16,704 nucleotides of DNA. It comes from Desulfobacula sp. (GTDB lineage Bacteria > Desulfobacterota > Desulfobacteria > Desulfobacterales > Desulfobacteraceae). Position 1 is the first letter of the stretch, and each line of letters begins with the position of its first letter. Where the stretch lies: the NCBI GenBank assembly GCA_027858355.1, contig JAQICW010000264.1, positions 1-16,704 on the forward strand, read 5' to 3'. A model generated the notes under the pieces. The model saw only the letters and a list, made by a program, of their open reading frames with translations, searched no databases and was not told the origin of the DNA. Below are positions 7,660-16,486 of the stretch, one piece after another. The position numbers and the translations under genes are program-made.

Positions 7660-9321
7660 ATGATCAAAAATACGTTTAGCAATCTGCCGTTTAATCTAAA
7701 GATACTGTTTTCCATTCTCATTGTTCTCCTATTTTCTCTGGCTATCGGCGGAAATCTGATTAATAGTTTTGTAAAAAAACAGATAACTGAGACCTATATG
7801 GATTCAGTACAAACCCTGTCTCATTCTATCCAGGATGGTGTCAAGGGATCTTTGGAGAGAGGCCAGATGAAAAATTTTAAAAAATTACTCTCCAGCCAGA
7901 AAAAGATTAAGGGGGTATTAGATGTTACACTTTATGATCGGAATGGAACAATCAACATGTCTTCTTCTGATCTTGTTTCAGTTCCTGCCAATGTGCCGCC
8001 TGAAGTATTCAACACACTTAATTCAGGGCACGAACCGCTTCAAATTATCAAAGAAGATTCCGTCCTGATTTATACCCCCCAAATAGTTGTTTCAGATTGT
8101 ATTCGATGCCACCCCACCTGGAGCATCGGTAAGCAAGGTGGCATAATATCCCTTACCTATGATCTGATGGAACTTCACAATGCCTTGGATAAACAGCGTT
8201 TCGTTCTGATCATCGGCATGGTTTTTTTTCTTGTTATTGTCAGTCTTTTTATTTTAGTCATTGCAAAATCAATTACCAGACCAATGGTCATCATGACCGA
8301 ATCCATGGAAAAACTTGCCGCCGGCGATCTTGAAATTGAGATCCCGGCCCAGCACCAGACAGATGAAACCGGCAAGATGGCCAGGGCTGTGAAAATTTTT
8401 CAGAAAAACGCAATTGAGAAAATACAGCTGGAAGAAGAGCAGGAAAAGAACAAAATCAGAAATGAAAAAGAACAAAAACAGATGATGGAGAAAATGGCTG
8501 ATTCCTTTCACTCAAGCATAGGGATGGTTATTAATGCCATCTCAACTGCAGCTAAGGATTTGCAGGGTTCTGCCCAGACAATGAACGAGACTGCCGATAA
8601 AACCCACCAACAATCTTCATCTGCTGCGGCCGCTTCCAAACAGACTTCGACAAATGTTCTTAGCGTGGCTTCTGCCACAGAGGAGTTAACTGCCTCAGTA
8701 GGAGAGATAAGCGAACAGGTGACAAGCTCATCCGCAATCGCAAAAAGTGCAGTTAAAAAAGCAGAGAATGCAACTGCAATGGTGGGAAGCCTGACCACAG
8801 CCTCTCAAAAAATTGGTGACGTGGTCCAATTGATCACGGACATTGCGAAACAAACAAACCTTCTGGCTTTAAATGCAACCATTGAAGCCACCAGGGCCGG
8901 AGAAGCCGGAAAAGGTTTTGCGGTAGTTGCAAATGAGGTTAAAGAGTTGGCAAAACAGACAACAGCAGCCACCACTGAAATCGCTGACCATATTAATGGT
9001 ATACAAAGTGCTACTCAGGATGCCGTTTCTGCAATTAGCGACATAACCGAAACAATTAATAATATTGATGAAATTTCAACAACCATTGCCTCTGCAGTAG
9101 AGGAGCAGTCTTCAGTAACCAGCGACATTGCTGAAAGCACGAGCCAGGCAGCATCCGGCACTCAAGAGGTAACACAAAGCGTTGCTATTGTTACCAGTGC
9201 CGCCAATGAAACCGGACAAGCTGCAAGTGAAGTGTTGACGAATGCTGACGAACTGTTAAAACAGGCTGGTGTTTTGCAGGATGAAGTTGAAAAGTTCTTA
9301 TCACAGATAAGGCCGAGCTAA
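7660..9321 (+). CDS. Methyl-accepting chemotaxis protein with a periplasmic c-type heme motif
   Basis: This is a 553-residue chemoreceptor. TM1 is about residues 12-33, a periplasmic domain spans about 34-178, TM2 is about 181-202, a HAMP domain 203-255, and the signalling coiled coil follows with its tip near 394-433. The periplasmic domain carries CIRCH (147-151, bases 8098-8112), a CxxCH site for covalent heme c. This fits the heme-bearing sensor domains of the DUF3365/Tll0287 kind; the exact family is my judgement from layout. Heme-c receptors such as Desulfovibrio DcrA sense O2 or redox state. AGAGG precedes the ATG at 7660. There is no CheR-binding pentapeptide at the C-terminus. With a periplasmic hydrogenase encoded 2 kb upstream, its heme could respond to H2-derived electrons; this is inference. 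Confidence 0.92.
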   Translation: MIKNTFSNLPFNLKILFSILIVLLFSLAIGGNLINSFVKKQITETYMDSVQTLSHSIQDGVKGSLERGQMKNFKKLLSSQKKIKGVLDVTLYDRNGTINMSSSDLVSVPANVPPEVFNTLNSGHEPLQIIKEDSVLIYTPQIVVSDCIRCHPTWSIGKQGGIISLTYDLMELHNALDKQRFVLIIGMVFFLVIVSLFILVIAKSITRPMVIMTESMEKLAAGDLEIEIPAQHQTDETGKMARAVKIFQKNAIEKIQLEEEQEKNKIRNEKEQKQMMEKMADSFHSSIGMVINAISTAAKDLQGSAQTMNETADKTHQQSSSAAAASKQTSTNVLSVASATEELTASVGEISEQVTSSSAIAKSAVKKAENATAMVGSLTTASQKIGDVVQLITDIAKQTNLLALNATIEATRAGEAGKGFAVVANEVKELAKQTTAATTEIADHINGIQSATQDAVSAISDITETINNIDEISTTIASAVEEQSSVTSDIAESTSQAASGTQEVTQSVAIVTSAANETGQAASEVLTNADELLKQAGVLQDEVEKFLSQIRPS

Positions 9322-9337
9322 GTAAAAGAGGAACAGC

Positions 9338-12300
9338 ATGTTCAATATTGAAGATAATGAAATTTTAAATGATTTTATCGAAGAATCACTGGAGCATCTT
9401 GACGGCATTGAAGATGACCTGCTTGACATAGAGCAAGCCGGAGAAAACTTCAACGAAGAGATCGTTAACAAGGTATTTCGAGCCGTACATACCATCAAGG
9501 GAGGAGCCGGTTATCTTGGTCTTAAGAATGTCGAAGAACTTGCCCATAACAGTGAAAATGTAATGGGGAAAATTCGTGCCAGGGAGCTTATCCCTACACC
9601 AAGCATCATCTCAACATTGCTTGATGCTGCGGATACCTTATCAACATTAATTAAGCGCCATGAAAGTTCAAGTGAAATTGATATCTCCAGCAACCTTGCC
9701 GCCTTAAACGCCATTTGCCTTGGAGATACCCCCCCAGAGGATAACAAGCCAGAGAATAATAATCTGGAGAACGAATCATCGCCTGTCCACGCAGCATCTA
9801 AAATTTCCATTAAAGATTCAACTGATGAGAAACCAGCATATGAAAACAATCATGTTTTAACATCCTCCTCGGCCAAAGATCATTTGCTCAAAGTAGAGCA
9901 ATCAGTGATTGAAGATGTCTTTAAAGAGGGAAGCTATCTCTATATTTTGCAATACAACCTGATAAAAGATATTGAAGCGAATGAAAAAGACTGTACAAAA
10001 ATTATAGAAGAACTCAAAGAAACCGGGGATATTTTAGCCGCTAATATTGATATTGACGGTGACTTTTTAGATCAACTGATCAAAAAAAATGATAACCGGC
10101 TCATCGTTATCTTTTCTACAATATTGGAAAATGACTTGATAGGAAATTTTTTCGATATTGATCCTGAGCAAATTCAGCCGATTACCCACGAAGATTTGGA
10201 AACTGATGACCTTGAACAGATTGAGTTGCCTCTTGTTCCTGCAGCCCCCCTCCGGCAAGAACAGCCAGATGAAACGATACCAGATGAAACGATAGCGGTT
10301 TCAACACCATCAACATCACCGGCAACAACCGCTGTGGAAACAAAGGAGATAACCAATCCCCCATCGTTTAAAGATTCCCCGGCTAAAGCGGAACAAAAAC
10401 CAGATAACCTGCGGGTTAATGTCAGACTGCTGGACACCCTGATGACCCTGGCGGGTGAACTTGTTTTGACCAGAAACCAACTTGTCCAGGCAGTATCGTT
10501 CCGAAAAGTCATAGGCATCGACAATATTTCTCAACGTCTCAACCTGGTTACCTCCGAACTGCAAGAAGCAATCATGAGTACGCGCATGCAGCCCGTAGGC
10601 AATGTCTTTAACAAATTTAAACGTATCGTCCGTGATCTTTCCAGAAATCTTGGTAAGAAAATCGATCTCATTATCAAAGGAGAAGAGGTTGAGCTCGACA
10701 AAACCATTATTGAATCCATTGGTGATCCTCTGACTCATCTGGTCAGAAACTCCGTTGACCATGGTATTGAAATTCCTGAAGAGCGTATTGCAAACAACAA
10801 GCCGGAAACAGGTCTTTTGAGAATAACGGCTTATCATGAAGGCGGTCAGGTTATGATTGCCATTGAAGATGACGGTGCCGGTATAAATATTGACCGGGTC
10901 AAGAAAAAAGTCTTGGACATGGGGCTCCGCGACGTCTCTTCCCTTGATGAATTAAGTGATAAAGAAATTGCAAACCTCATCTTTTTACCCGGCATGTCAA
11001 CAGCAAAAGAAATCACTGATGTTTCCGGCAGAGGCGTCGGGATGGATGTTGTTAATACAAATATATCCAAAGTTGGGGGGACTGTCGATATTGACACGAC
11101 ACCGGGTAAGGGGTCGATGATAATTATTAAACTTCCCTTGACCTTAGCCATCATACCCAGTTTAATTGTCACCGTACAAAAAGAGCGGTATGCCATTCCG
11201 CAAGTCAATATGGTTGAGCTGGTAAGAATACCTGCAGCAAAGGTCAAGGAGAGGATCGAAAAAATCGGTTCTGCCATAGTTATGCGCCTTAGAGGTGAAC
11301 TTCTGCCGCTGATCAAACTTACTGATGTACTTGGTATTGAAGAACGATATTACGCCACGGAAGACACATGCAAGCGATTCCCGGAAAAAAGGACCCGCAC
11401 AGCAGATCGGCGGCAGGTACAAATCGAAAAAATCAATCAGCAGATTGACACCAAAACAGTTGCCTCTGATGAAGAAAAACGTGCCCTTACCGTAGACAGG
11501 CGGACCAGCCCAACGAGTGCTTATAACATTCTTGTAGTCTCAGCTGGAGATTATCATTATGGTTTGATTGTAGACCAATTGCTCGACTCCGAAGAGATCG
11601 TTGTCAAACCAGTCGGAACCCACTTACGTGACTGCGAATGCTATGCAGGTGCGTCTGTCCAGGGTGACGGGAAGGTGGCGCTTATTCTGGATATAATCGG
11701 CATCAGCAATATCATGAACCTGCGAACCGTTTCAAAATCCGTTCAGGAACAAGCGCTACAGAGAGCCGAGAGTAAGATAGTGAAAGATACCCAATCTTTG
11801 CTGCTCGTCTGCAATGCGCCTGACGAACAGATAGCCATTCCACTGGACCTGATCTCAAGAATAGAATTATGCAGGATACAAAACATCAAAATCACCGGAG
11901 GTCGAAAAAATATTCAATACCGGGGCGGACCACTTCCTTTGTTCAGCCTTGATGAGGTCGCTGATGTCGGCTCACCAAATACAGACAGTCAGACTTGCTA
12001 TATTATTGTCTTCTCCATAAGCGGCAAGGAGGTTGGAATTATAATGTCGGAAATCATAGATATCATCAGGGGAGATTATATTATTGATGAAATGACCCAT
12101 AAACAACCAGGTATTATGGGTTCAACCATTATTAACGAAGAAATTACTTTGCTGGTTGATCTTTATGGGGTCATCGACACCCTTATGCCGGAGTGGACCC
12201 AAGCATTAAAGTCCAAAATAGAAGATGTCGGCCCCGCAAATATTTTGGTGGTTGAAGATTCCCCATTCTTCCTCAATCAAGTCGTGTCATTCCTTTCTGA

Positions 12301-12592
12301 GATAGGCTACAAACCGTTAACCGCGACAGATGGTTTAGAAGGATTAGATGTGCTGAACAGGGAAAAAGTTGATATCGTGCTTACAGATATTGAGATGCCC
12401 AATATGAATGGACTGGAGATGTCAAAAAAAATACGTGCAGATGAGCGATTCAAGAACCTGCCCATTATCGCAGTCACAACTCTGGCCGGAGATGCTGCGG
12501 AAAAAGAAGGTCGAGATGCCGGCATTAATGATTACCTGGTAAAACTGGACCGCGAAAAAATAATTGCCTGCGTCAAGAAGTATCTTGTGTAA
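9338..12592 (+). CDS. cheA: Hybrid chemotaxis histidine kinase CheA with tandem CheW-like domains and a receiver
   Basis: The central kinase has 1084 residues. The HPt domain (1-110) carries phospho-His H51 (in AVHTIKGGAG). A domain at about 186-285 occupies the usual P2 (CheY/CheB-docking) place but is not a clear P2. Acidic, Pro/Thr-rich linkers flank it. The P3 dimerisation helices start near 358. The P4 ATPase domain (about 430-600) has an N box (HLVRNSVDHG), IAIEDDGAG and SGRGVGMD. P5, the CheW-like regulatory domain (about 602-798), contains a charged insertion at 671-727. A second CheW-like domain follows (about 815-950), then a receiver (966-1084) with D974, D1017, T1047 and K1069. 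AGAGGA precedes the ATG, 16 bases after the heme MCP. The C-terminal receiver suggests a phosphate sink or an internal relay. Confidence 0.95.
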   Translation: MFNIEDNEILNDFIEESLEHLDGIEDDLLDIEQAGENFNEEIVNKVFRAVHTIKGGAGYLGLKNVEELAHNSENVMGKIRARELIPTPSIISTLLDAADTLSTLIKRHESSSEIDISSNLAALNAICLGDTPPEDNKPENNNLENESSPVHAASKISIKDSTDEKPAYENNHVLTSSSAKDHLLKVEQSVIEDVFKEGSYLYILQYNLIKDIEANEKDCTKIIEELKETGDILAANIDIDGDFLDQLIKKNDNRLIVIFSTILENDLIGNFFDIDPEQIQPITHEDLETDDLEQIELPLVPAAPLRQEQPDETIPDETIAVSTPSTSPATTAVETKEITNPPSFKDSPAKAEQKPDNLRVNVRLLDTLMTLAGELVLTRNQLVQAVSFRKVIGIDNISQRLNLVTSELQEAIMSTRMQPVGNVFNKFKRIVRDLSRNLGKKIDLIIKGEEVELDKTIIESIGDPLTHLVRNSVDHGIEIPEERIANNKPETGLLRITAYHEGGQVMIAIEDDGAGINIDRVKKKVLDMGLRDVSSLDELSDKEIANLIFLPGMSTAKEITDVSGRGVGMDVVNTNISKVGGTVDIDTTPGKGSMIIIKLPLTLAIIPSLIVTVQKERYAIPQVNMVELVRIPAAKVKERIEKIGSAIVMRLRGELLPLIKLTDVLGIEERYYATEDTCKRFPEKRTRTADRRQVQIEKINQQIDTKTVASDEEKRALTVDRRTSPTSAYNILVVSAGDYHYGLIVDQLLDSEEIVVKPVGTHLRDCECYAGASVQGDGKVALILDIIGISNIMNLRTVSKSVQEQALQRAESKIVKDTQSLLLVCNAPDEQIAIPLDLISRIELCRIQNIKITGGRKNIQYRGGPLPLFSLDEVADVGSPNTDSQTCYIIVFSISGKEVGIIMSEIIDIIRGDYIIDEMTHKQPGIMGSTIINEEITLLVDLYGVIDTLMPEWTQALKSKIEDVGPANILVVEDSPFFLNQVVSFLSEIGYKPLTATDGLEGLDVLNREKVDIVLTDIEMPNMNGLEMSKKIRADERFKNLPIIAVTTLAGDAAEKEGRDAGINDYLVKLDREKIIACVKKYLV
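10265..10294 (+). repeat. Tandem 15-bp duplication inside cheA linker
   Basis: Two perfect 15-base copies lie side by side (10265-10279 and 10280-10294) and encode PDETI twice. They fall in the low-complexity acidic linker between the P2-like domain and the dimerisation domain. The duplication keeps the frame. It is probably a slippage product in a region under little constraint. Confidence 0.8.
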
Positions 12593-12669
12593 GGTGCATT
12601 CCTTATTGCTCAAGATTACAGATGAAGGCAGCAGGATCCAAAACAAAATATTTTAACAGAGAAAAAAAA

Positions 12670-13113
12670 ATGATGAATGCAGCTAACGAAAGCCCAGACA
12701 CAGAACTCGCCCTTTTTCAAATCGGAGACATGCTCTGCGGGCTTGACACACGCCACGTGCAGGAAATCAATCATAACTTTGAAATTACACCTGTTCACAG
12801 GGCCCCTGATTATGTCCGAGGCGTTATAAACCTTCGCGGTGAAATTGTCACAGTAATTGATTTGCACCAGAAATTTAGCATCTCCCCCAGTGAAACCAAT
12901 GATGATACTCAGGTTGTGGTTGTCCGCTATGAGGAGGAGTGTATTGCATTGCTGGTGGATAATATTTACGATGTTGTTATTGCACACCATTACGACATTT
13001 CCACCCCACCGTCAAATGTTGACGGGATAAGCGGTGCATTTATCAACGGCGTCTATCGTATGAAAAAAGACCTGGTGATTATTCTTGACCTGGACGAATT
13101 GCTCAAAAAATAA
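12670..13113 (+). CDS. cheW: CheW coupling protein
   Basis: CheW couples receptor tips to CheA in the chemosensory array. The protein has 147 residues from the ATG at 12670 and is a single CheW domain. Conserved landmarks are LALFQIGDMLCGLDTRHVQEI at the start, PDYVRGVINLRGEIVTVIDL in the middle, and LLVDNIYDVV toward the end. An in-frame ATG at 12622 would add 16 basic residues that are not part of the fold. Neither ATG has a strong ribosome site; 12670 has AGAGAA about 9 bases upstream and matches family length. It follows cheA by 77 bases and precedes cheB by 8. CheA already carries two CheW-like domains, so this protein probably builds array contacts with one or both MCPs. Confidence 0.93.
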   Translation: MMNAANESPDTELALFQIGDMLCGLDTRHVQEINHNFEITPVHRAPDYVRGVINLRGEIVTVIDLHQKFSISPSETNDDTQVVVVRYEEECIALLVDNIYDVVIAHHYDISTPPSNVDGISGAFINGVYRMKKDLVIILDLDELLKK

Positions 13114-13121
13114 AGGTACAG

Positions 13122-14207
13122 ATGCCCAAACGCTTATTACGAGTCCTGGTTGTTGATGATTCTGTCCTGTACAGGAAAGTTCTCTCAGAGGTTCTTTACA
13201 ATATTCCAGGTGTTGAGGTTGTTGGGACTGCAACCGATGGAAAGGTAGCATTAGCAAAAATTCCTCAGTTAAAACCAGACATGCTGACCCTGGACTTTGA
13301 TATGCCTGTATTGGACGGGCTTGAGGTTTTAGAACATGTCAGAGTCGACCACCCCTTTTTGAAAGTCGTTATGGTTTCTGCCCATACAAAAGAAGGTGCC
13401 GCCATAACATTAAAAGCGCTTGAGCTTGGAGCCTTGACCTTTGTCACCAAACCCAAGACTGAAAATCCATTAGAAAGCAAAGACATTCTTCTCGACCAGT
13501 TGGCCCCCATCGTAAAAGAGATCATGGCCCAGATACGAGTATCAGAACATATGGTCAGCAAAGAACAGGCTATATCACAACCTATTGTCAGAGATGCTGC
13601 GTCAATGAAAATAACATCCCAGAGAGGGACTGGCCGTATTCAAATAGTCGCAATCGGTATTTCAACCGGTGGACCCAACGCATTGACACAGCTTATTCCA
13701 TGTCTTCCCAAAGATTTACGTATTCCTGTTGTCATTGTTCAGCACATGCCGTCAGAGTTTACTACAGCATTAGCAAAATTACTCGATCAAAAAAGTGTTT
13801 TAAAAGTAATAGAGGCCGAGAATAATATGGCACTTGAGCGTGGCACCGTTTTTATTGCCCCGGGAGGCAAACAGATGAAAGTTGTAAATGTTTCGGGGAA
13901 AATCATGCTTGAAGTGAATGACGATCCGCCGGAAAAACACTGCCAGCCTTCGGCGGACTATTTATTCAGGTCTATATCAAAGGTGTATCGAAAACATGCT
14001 CTTGGCATCATAATGACCGGTATGGGTTCCGACGGGGTTCTCGGCTTACGGTTGATGAAGCGGTTGGGTGCCCAGGTTATTGCCCAGGACAAGCAAAGTT
14101 GTGTTGTTTTTGGTATGCCGCGTGAAGCCATCAACGCCGGTGTTGTAAACTATATTGTACCTCTTAACCATATCGCAGCAGAGATTATAAAGCGGGTCGG
14201 GGTATGA
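13122..14207 (+). CDS. cheB: CheB receptor methylesterase/glutaminase
   Basis: CheB removes methyl groups from (and can deamidate) receptor glutamates, giving adaptation when phosphorylated by CheA. It has 361 residues, normal for the family. The N-terminal receiver has D12/D13, phospho-acceptor D58, S86 and K110. A linker (about 140-170) leads to the esterase domain with the catalytic triad S181 (in GISTGG), H208 (in QHMPSEFT) and D304 (in MTGMGSDG). AAAGGT lies just upstream of the ATG. Its stop codon overlaps the cheR start in ATGA (14204-14207), so the two are translationally coupled. All catalytic residues are present, so it should be active. Confidence 0.96.
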   Translation: MPKRLLRVLVVDDSVLYRKVLSEVLYNIPGVEVVGTATDGKVALAKIPQLKPDMLTLDFDMPVLDGLEVLEHVRVDHPFLKVVMVSAHTKEGAAITLKALELGALTFVTKPKTENPLESKDILLDQLAPIVKEIMAQIRVSEHMVSKEQAISQPIVRDAASMKITSQRGTGRIQIVAIGISTGGPNALTQLIPCLPKDLRIPVVIVQHMPSEFTTALAKLLDQKSVLKVIEAENNMALERGTVFIAPGGKQMKVVNVSGKIMLEVNDDPPEKHCQPSADYLFRSISKVYRKHALGIIMTGMGSDGVLGLRLMKRLGAQVIAQDKQSCVVFGMPREAINAGVVNYIVPLNHIAAEIIKRVGV

Positions 14208-15022
14208 AAATAACCACTAAAGAACTTATTGAGTTGGCCGGTATTGTTCACAAGCAGTGCGGGATCGTTCTAAAAAAAAACAAGGCATATCTAATAGAAA
14301 GCAGACTTCAACCGCTCATCGAAGAATATTGTTTTTCTTCTTTTGAGGCTCTGATTGCCAAGGCAAAAGATTCCTCACAATTGACCAACCACATTGTTGA
14401 TCTAATGACCACAAATGAAACGTCCTTTTTTCGAGATAAAAAGCCCTATGCGTTATTAAAGGAAAAATTACTGCCGGATTGGCAGGCCAACTGGGGACAA
14501 AAGTGTGGTAATCTAAATATTTGGAGTTCTGCATGTTCGACCGGCCAGGAAGTGTATTCCATTGCCATAACACTTATGGAGTATTTCAAAGGAAATTTTT
14601 TCAGTCAAAATATCAAAATTAAAGCCTCTGATATCTCAGATTCAGCAATAGTAAAAGCCAGCCATGGCCAGTATTCAAATTACGAAGTCAGCCGAGGGTT
14701 GAATGCCGTTCAATTGAAGAAATATTTTACCAAGGAAGACTCATACTGGAAAATAAAAGATGAACTGAGGAGTATGGCCTATTTTGAAAAAATGAACCTG
14801 CTGCAGCCTAAAGGTGAATATGGAAAATTTGATATTATATTTTGCCGGAATGTGGCAATATATTTCAGCAAAACAGACCGCCAGCAACTGTTTCAAACCC
14901 TGTCATCGTGCCTAAATGACCACGGCGTATTGATCATTGGAGCCACGGAATCACTTTATGATATCAATAAACAGTTGAAAAGAGTGGATTACAATGGTGC
15001 GGCATATTACAGTTTTAAATAA
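14204..15022 (+). CDS. cheR: CheR receptor methyltransferase
   Basis: CheR is an S-adenosylmethionine-dependent methyltransferase that methylates receptor glutamates, opposing CheB. It has 272 residues. The N-terminal helical domain is followed by NETSFFRD (71-78), the SAM-binding ACSTGQEVYSIA (110-121; the family usually has GEE, here GQE), ASDIS (141-145) and FCRNVAIYF (213-221). Its start overlaps the cheB stop by four bases. No TPR extension is present. Neither MCP in this window ends in the NWETF-type pentapeptide that tethers some CheR proteins, so it should bind the methylation helices directly. It is the last gene of the plus-strand operon, followed by a strong hairpin. Confidence 0.96.
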   Translation: MKITTKELIELAGIVHKQCGIVLKKNKAYLIESRLQPLIEEYCFSSFEALIAKAKDSSQLTNHIVDLMTTNETSFFRDKKPYALLKEKLLPDWQANWGQKCGNLNIWSSACSTGQEVYSIAITLMEYFKGNFFSQNIKIKASDISDSAIVKASHGQYSNYEVSRGLNAVQLKKYFTKEDSYWKIKDELRSMAYFEKMNLLQPKGEYGKFDIIFCRNVAIYFSKTDRQQLFQTLSSCLNDHGVLIIGATESLYDINKQLKRVDYNGAAYYSFK

Positions 15023-15085
15023 CGGTTTTGTCAAAAAAAAGTTGAAAAATTCCCTATGATTATTGGAAAAGGATAAAACTGTTGC

Positions 15086-15123
15086 GGCATCAGAGAAATT
15101 CGCTTTTATAATTCTCTGATGCC
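15086..15123. terminator. Strong hairpin between convergent genes, likely bidirectional terminator
   Basis: A perfect 12-bp stem (15086-15097 with 15112-15123) with a 14-base loop lies in the 146-base gap between cheR and the convergent CheX/receiver gene. No long T-run follows immediately. On the minus strand AGTTTT is close by, and on the plus strand a TATTTTTATTT stretch lies about 20 bases on. Its position between two converging stop codons supports a terminator for both. Confidence 0.7.
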
Positions 15124-15168
15124 ATACTGTAATGGTTGACTGGTATTTTTATTTAATTTAAAAAAATG

Positions 15169-16050
15169 TCAGTCTAATATGGCAGAAACCTTTTTTATAA
15201 GCTGCTCCGGCTCAGCTGGCTTTACCACATAACCAGATACCTTTAATTTTTTTGCTTGGATAATTTCATCTTTTCTGGAGCTTGAAGAAAGAATAATAAA
15301 TTTTGAATTCACATTAAATTTTCTGATTTTTGCAATGGCTTCAAATCCGTTTATCCCTGGCATATTAATATCCATGAGTGTTAAATCAGGGTTAAATGTT
15401 CGATGAACTCTTGCAGCCTCCTCTCCATTTTCCGCTTCTTTTATCTCCGCGCCCTCTGCTTTAAGAATTTTAGAGATAATATTTCTCATTACTCTTGAAT
15501 CATCAGTAAGGAGTATTTTTTTGCCCTTGATTTTGCTCTCAGCTTTTTCATTGAAATCTACTCTTAAAATAATCTGCCCCGCTGAATTTTCTGCTTCTTT
15601 TTCCGCAATATCAAGGATGATGATATATCCCTTAAAAGAGTTTGAATTGTCACTTTTGTAATTTTTTTTGTAAACAGGTGTGTCAAATTTTACTTTCAAA
15701 CCAATGTCGTCCCAGTCTGATATGGTTCGTCCAACCACCACATTCAAAAATTCATTCAATAAATCGGTAGAATCGTCACTGATTTTTTCAAGCTTTCCCA
15801 TTCCAAGCCTTTCTGCAATAGCAGAAGCAAGTTTTAAGGCATACTGAACGCTATCGAATGTCAGAACAAATTTTCCGTTAACTTTTTTGTCAAAATCAGT
15901 ATAGGATATAATATGGGCAAATTGTAAAACACTCTTTTCCTTGAGAACCTGTCTTGTTTCTACGCCCGTAACCTTTAGGTGGGTCATCTGCTCTATGCTT
16001 GCTTTGTAGGCATTAATCAAAACATCTATATGCTCATTGAATTGGTTCAT
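15169..16050 (-). CDS. CheX-like phosphatase domain fused to a CheY-like receiver
   Basis: This is a 293-residue two-domain protein. Residues 1-165 resemble the CheC/CheX/FliY fold, with the ExxN signature at E100 and N103 (in LLNEFLNVVVG), which in CheX performs CheY-P dephosphorylation. Residues 175-293 are a receiver with D183/D184, phospho-acceptor D227 (in LMDINMP), S255 and K277 (in VVKPA). The ATG at 16050 has TTTGGAGA upstream on the minus strand. It is transcribed toward the cheR end. It may remove phosphate from the CheY-like proteins or the CheA receiver, with its own receiver gating that activity. The phosphatase activity is inferred from the ExxN pair only; CheX-fold domains may also only dimerise or bind. 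Confidence 0.82.
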   Translation of the reverse strand: MNQFNEHIDVLINAYKASIEQMTHLKVTGVETRQVLKEKSVLQFAHIISYTDFDKKVNGKFVLTFDSVQYALKLASAIAERLGMGKLEKISDDSTDLLNEFLNVVVGRTISDWDDIGLKVKFDTPVYKKNYKSDNSNSFKGYIIILDIAEKEAENSAGQIILRVDFNEKAESKIKGKKILLTDDSRVMRNIISKILKAEGAEIKEAENGEEAARVHRTFNPDLTLMDINMPGINGFEAIAKIRKFNVNSKFIILSSSSRKDEIIQAKKLKVSGYVVKPAEPEQLIKKVSAILD

Positions 16051-16486
16051 ACAGTCTCCAAATATGTGGTAAAAATAAAGTGATTTTACAAAAATTATTG
16101 TTTATTATCAAGTGTTAATCATCTCTAAATCCACCACCACATTTTAATAGTCGGCGACAAAGCCAAAGTTTTCATTGTTGCATTCTGAACCTCCCCCAAA
16201 AAACTGGAGAACTGCGATTTAAGTCACTTTTTTCGGTTTATACCATTCCTGCTTACAGTGAGCAGGCGTTTTTTACCCATTGGTAGAATTATTATAGTAT
16301 TTTGGGCAAATTTAAAGCGAGTCTTTTGTCTATTTATATAGGGTTTTGGATGGAAATCAACTGTGTGTACTGGTATTTTAAAGACTCAGCCAAGACAAGA
16401 TTTAGGAACCCCAATATATGGTATGCCAGGTTTTTTCTACATAAACATTGTCGTTCAATTATATGAGCCAAGGGCGTCATTGCTGG
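16051..16486. other. Intergenic region with an orphan terminator
   Basis: No convincing gene is seen in these 436 bases. The start-proximal part must contain the promoter of the minus-strand CheX/receiver gene, but I could not pick a clear one. A plus-strand intrinsic terminator lies at 16248-16274, although no plus-strand gene lies upstream of it. Confidence 0.55.
16248..16274 (+). terminator. Intrinsic terminator (orphan)
   Basis: A 6-bp GC-rich stem (CCTGCT 16248-16253 with AGCAGG 16261-16266) with a 7-base loop is followed after two bases by six T (16269-16274). This is the form of a Rho-independent terminator on the plus strand. No plus-strand coding sequence lies between the start of the CheX/receiver gene and this site. 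It may end a small RNA or antisense transcript, or be a remnant of a lost gene. Confidence 0.5.
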
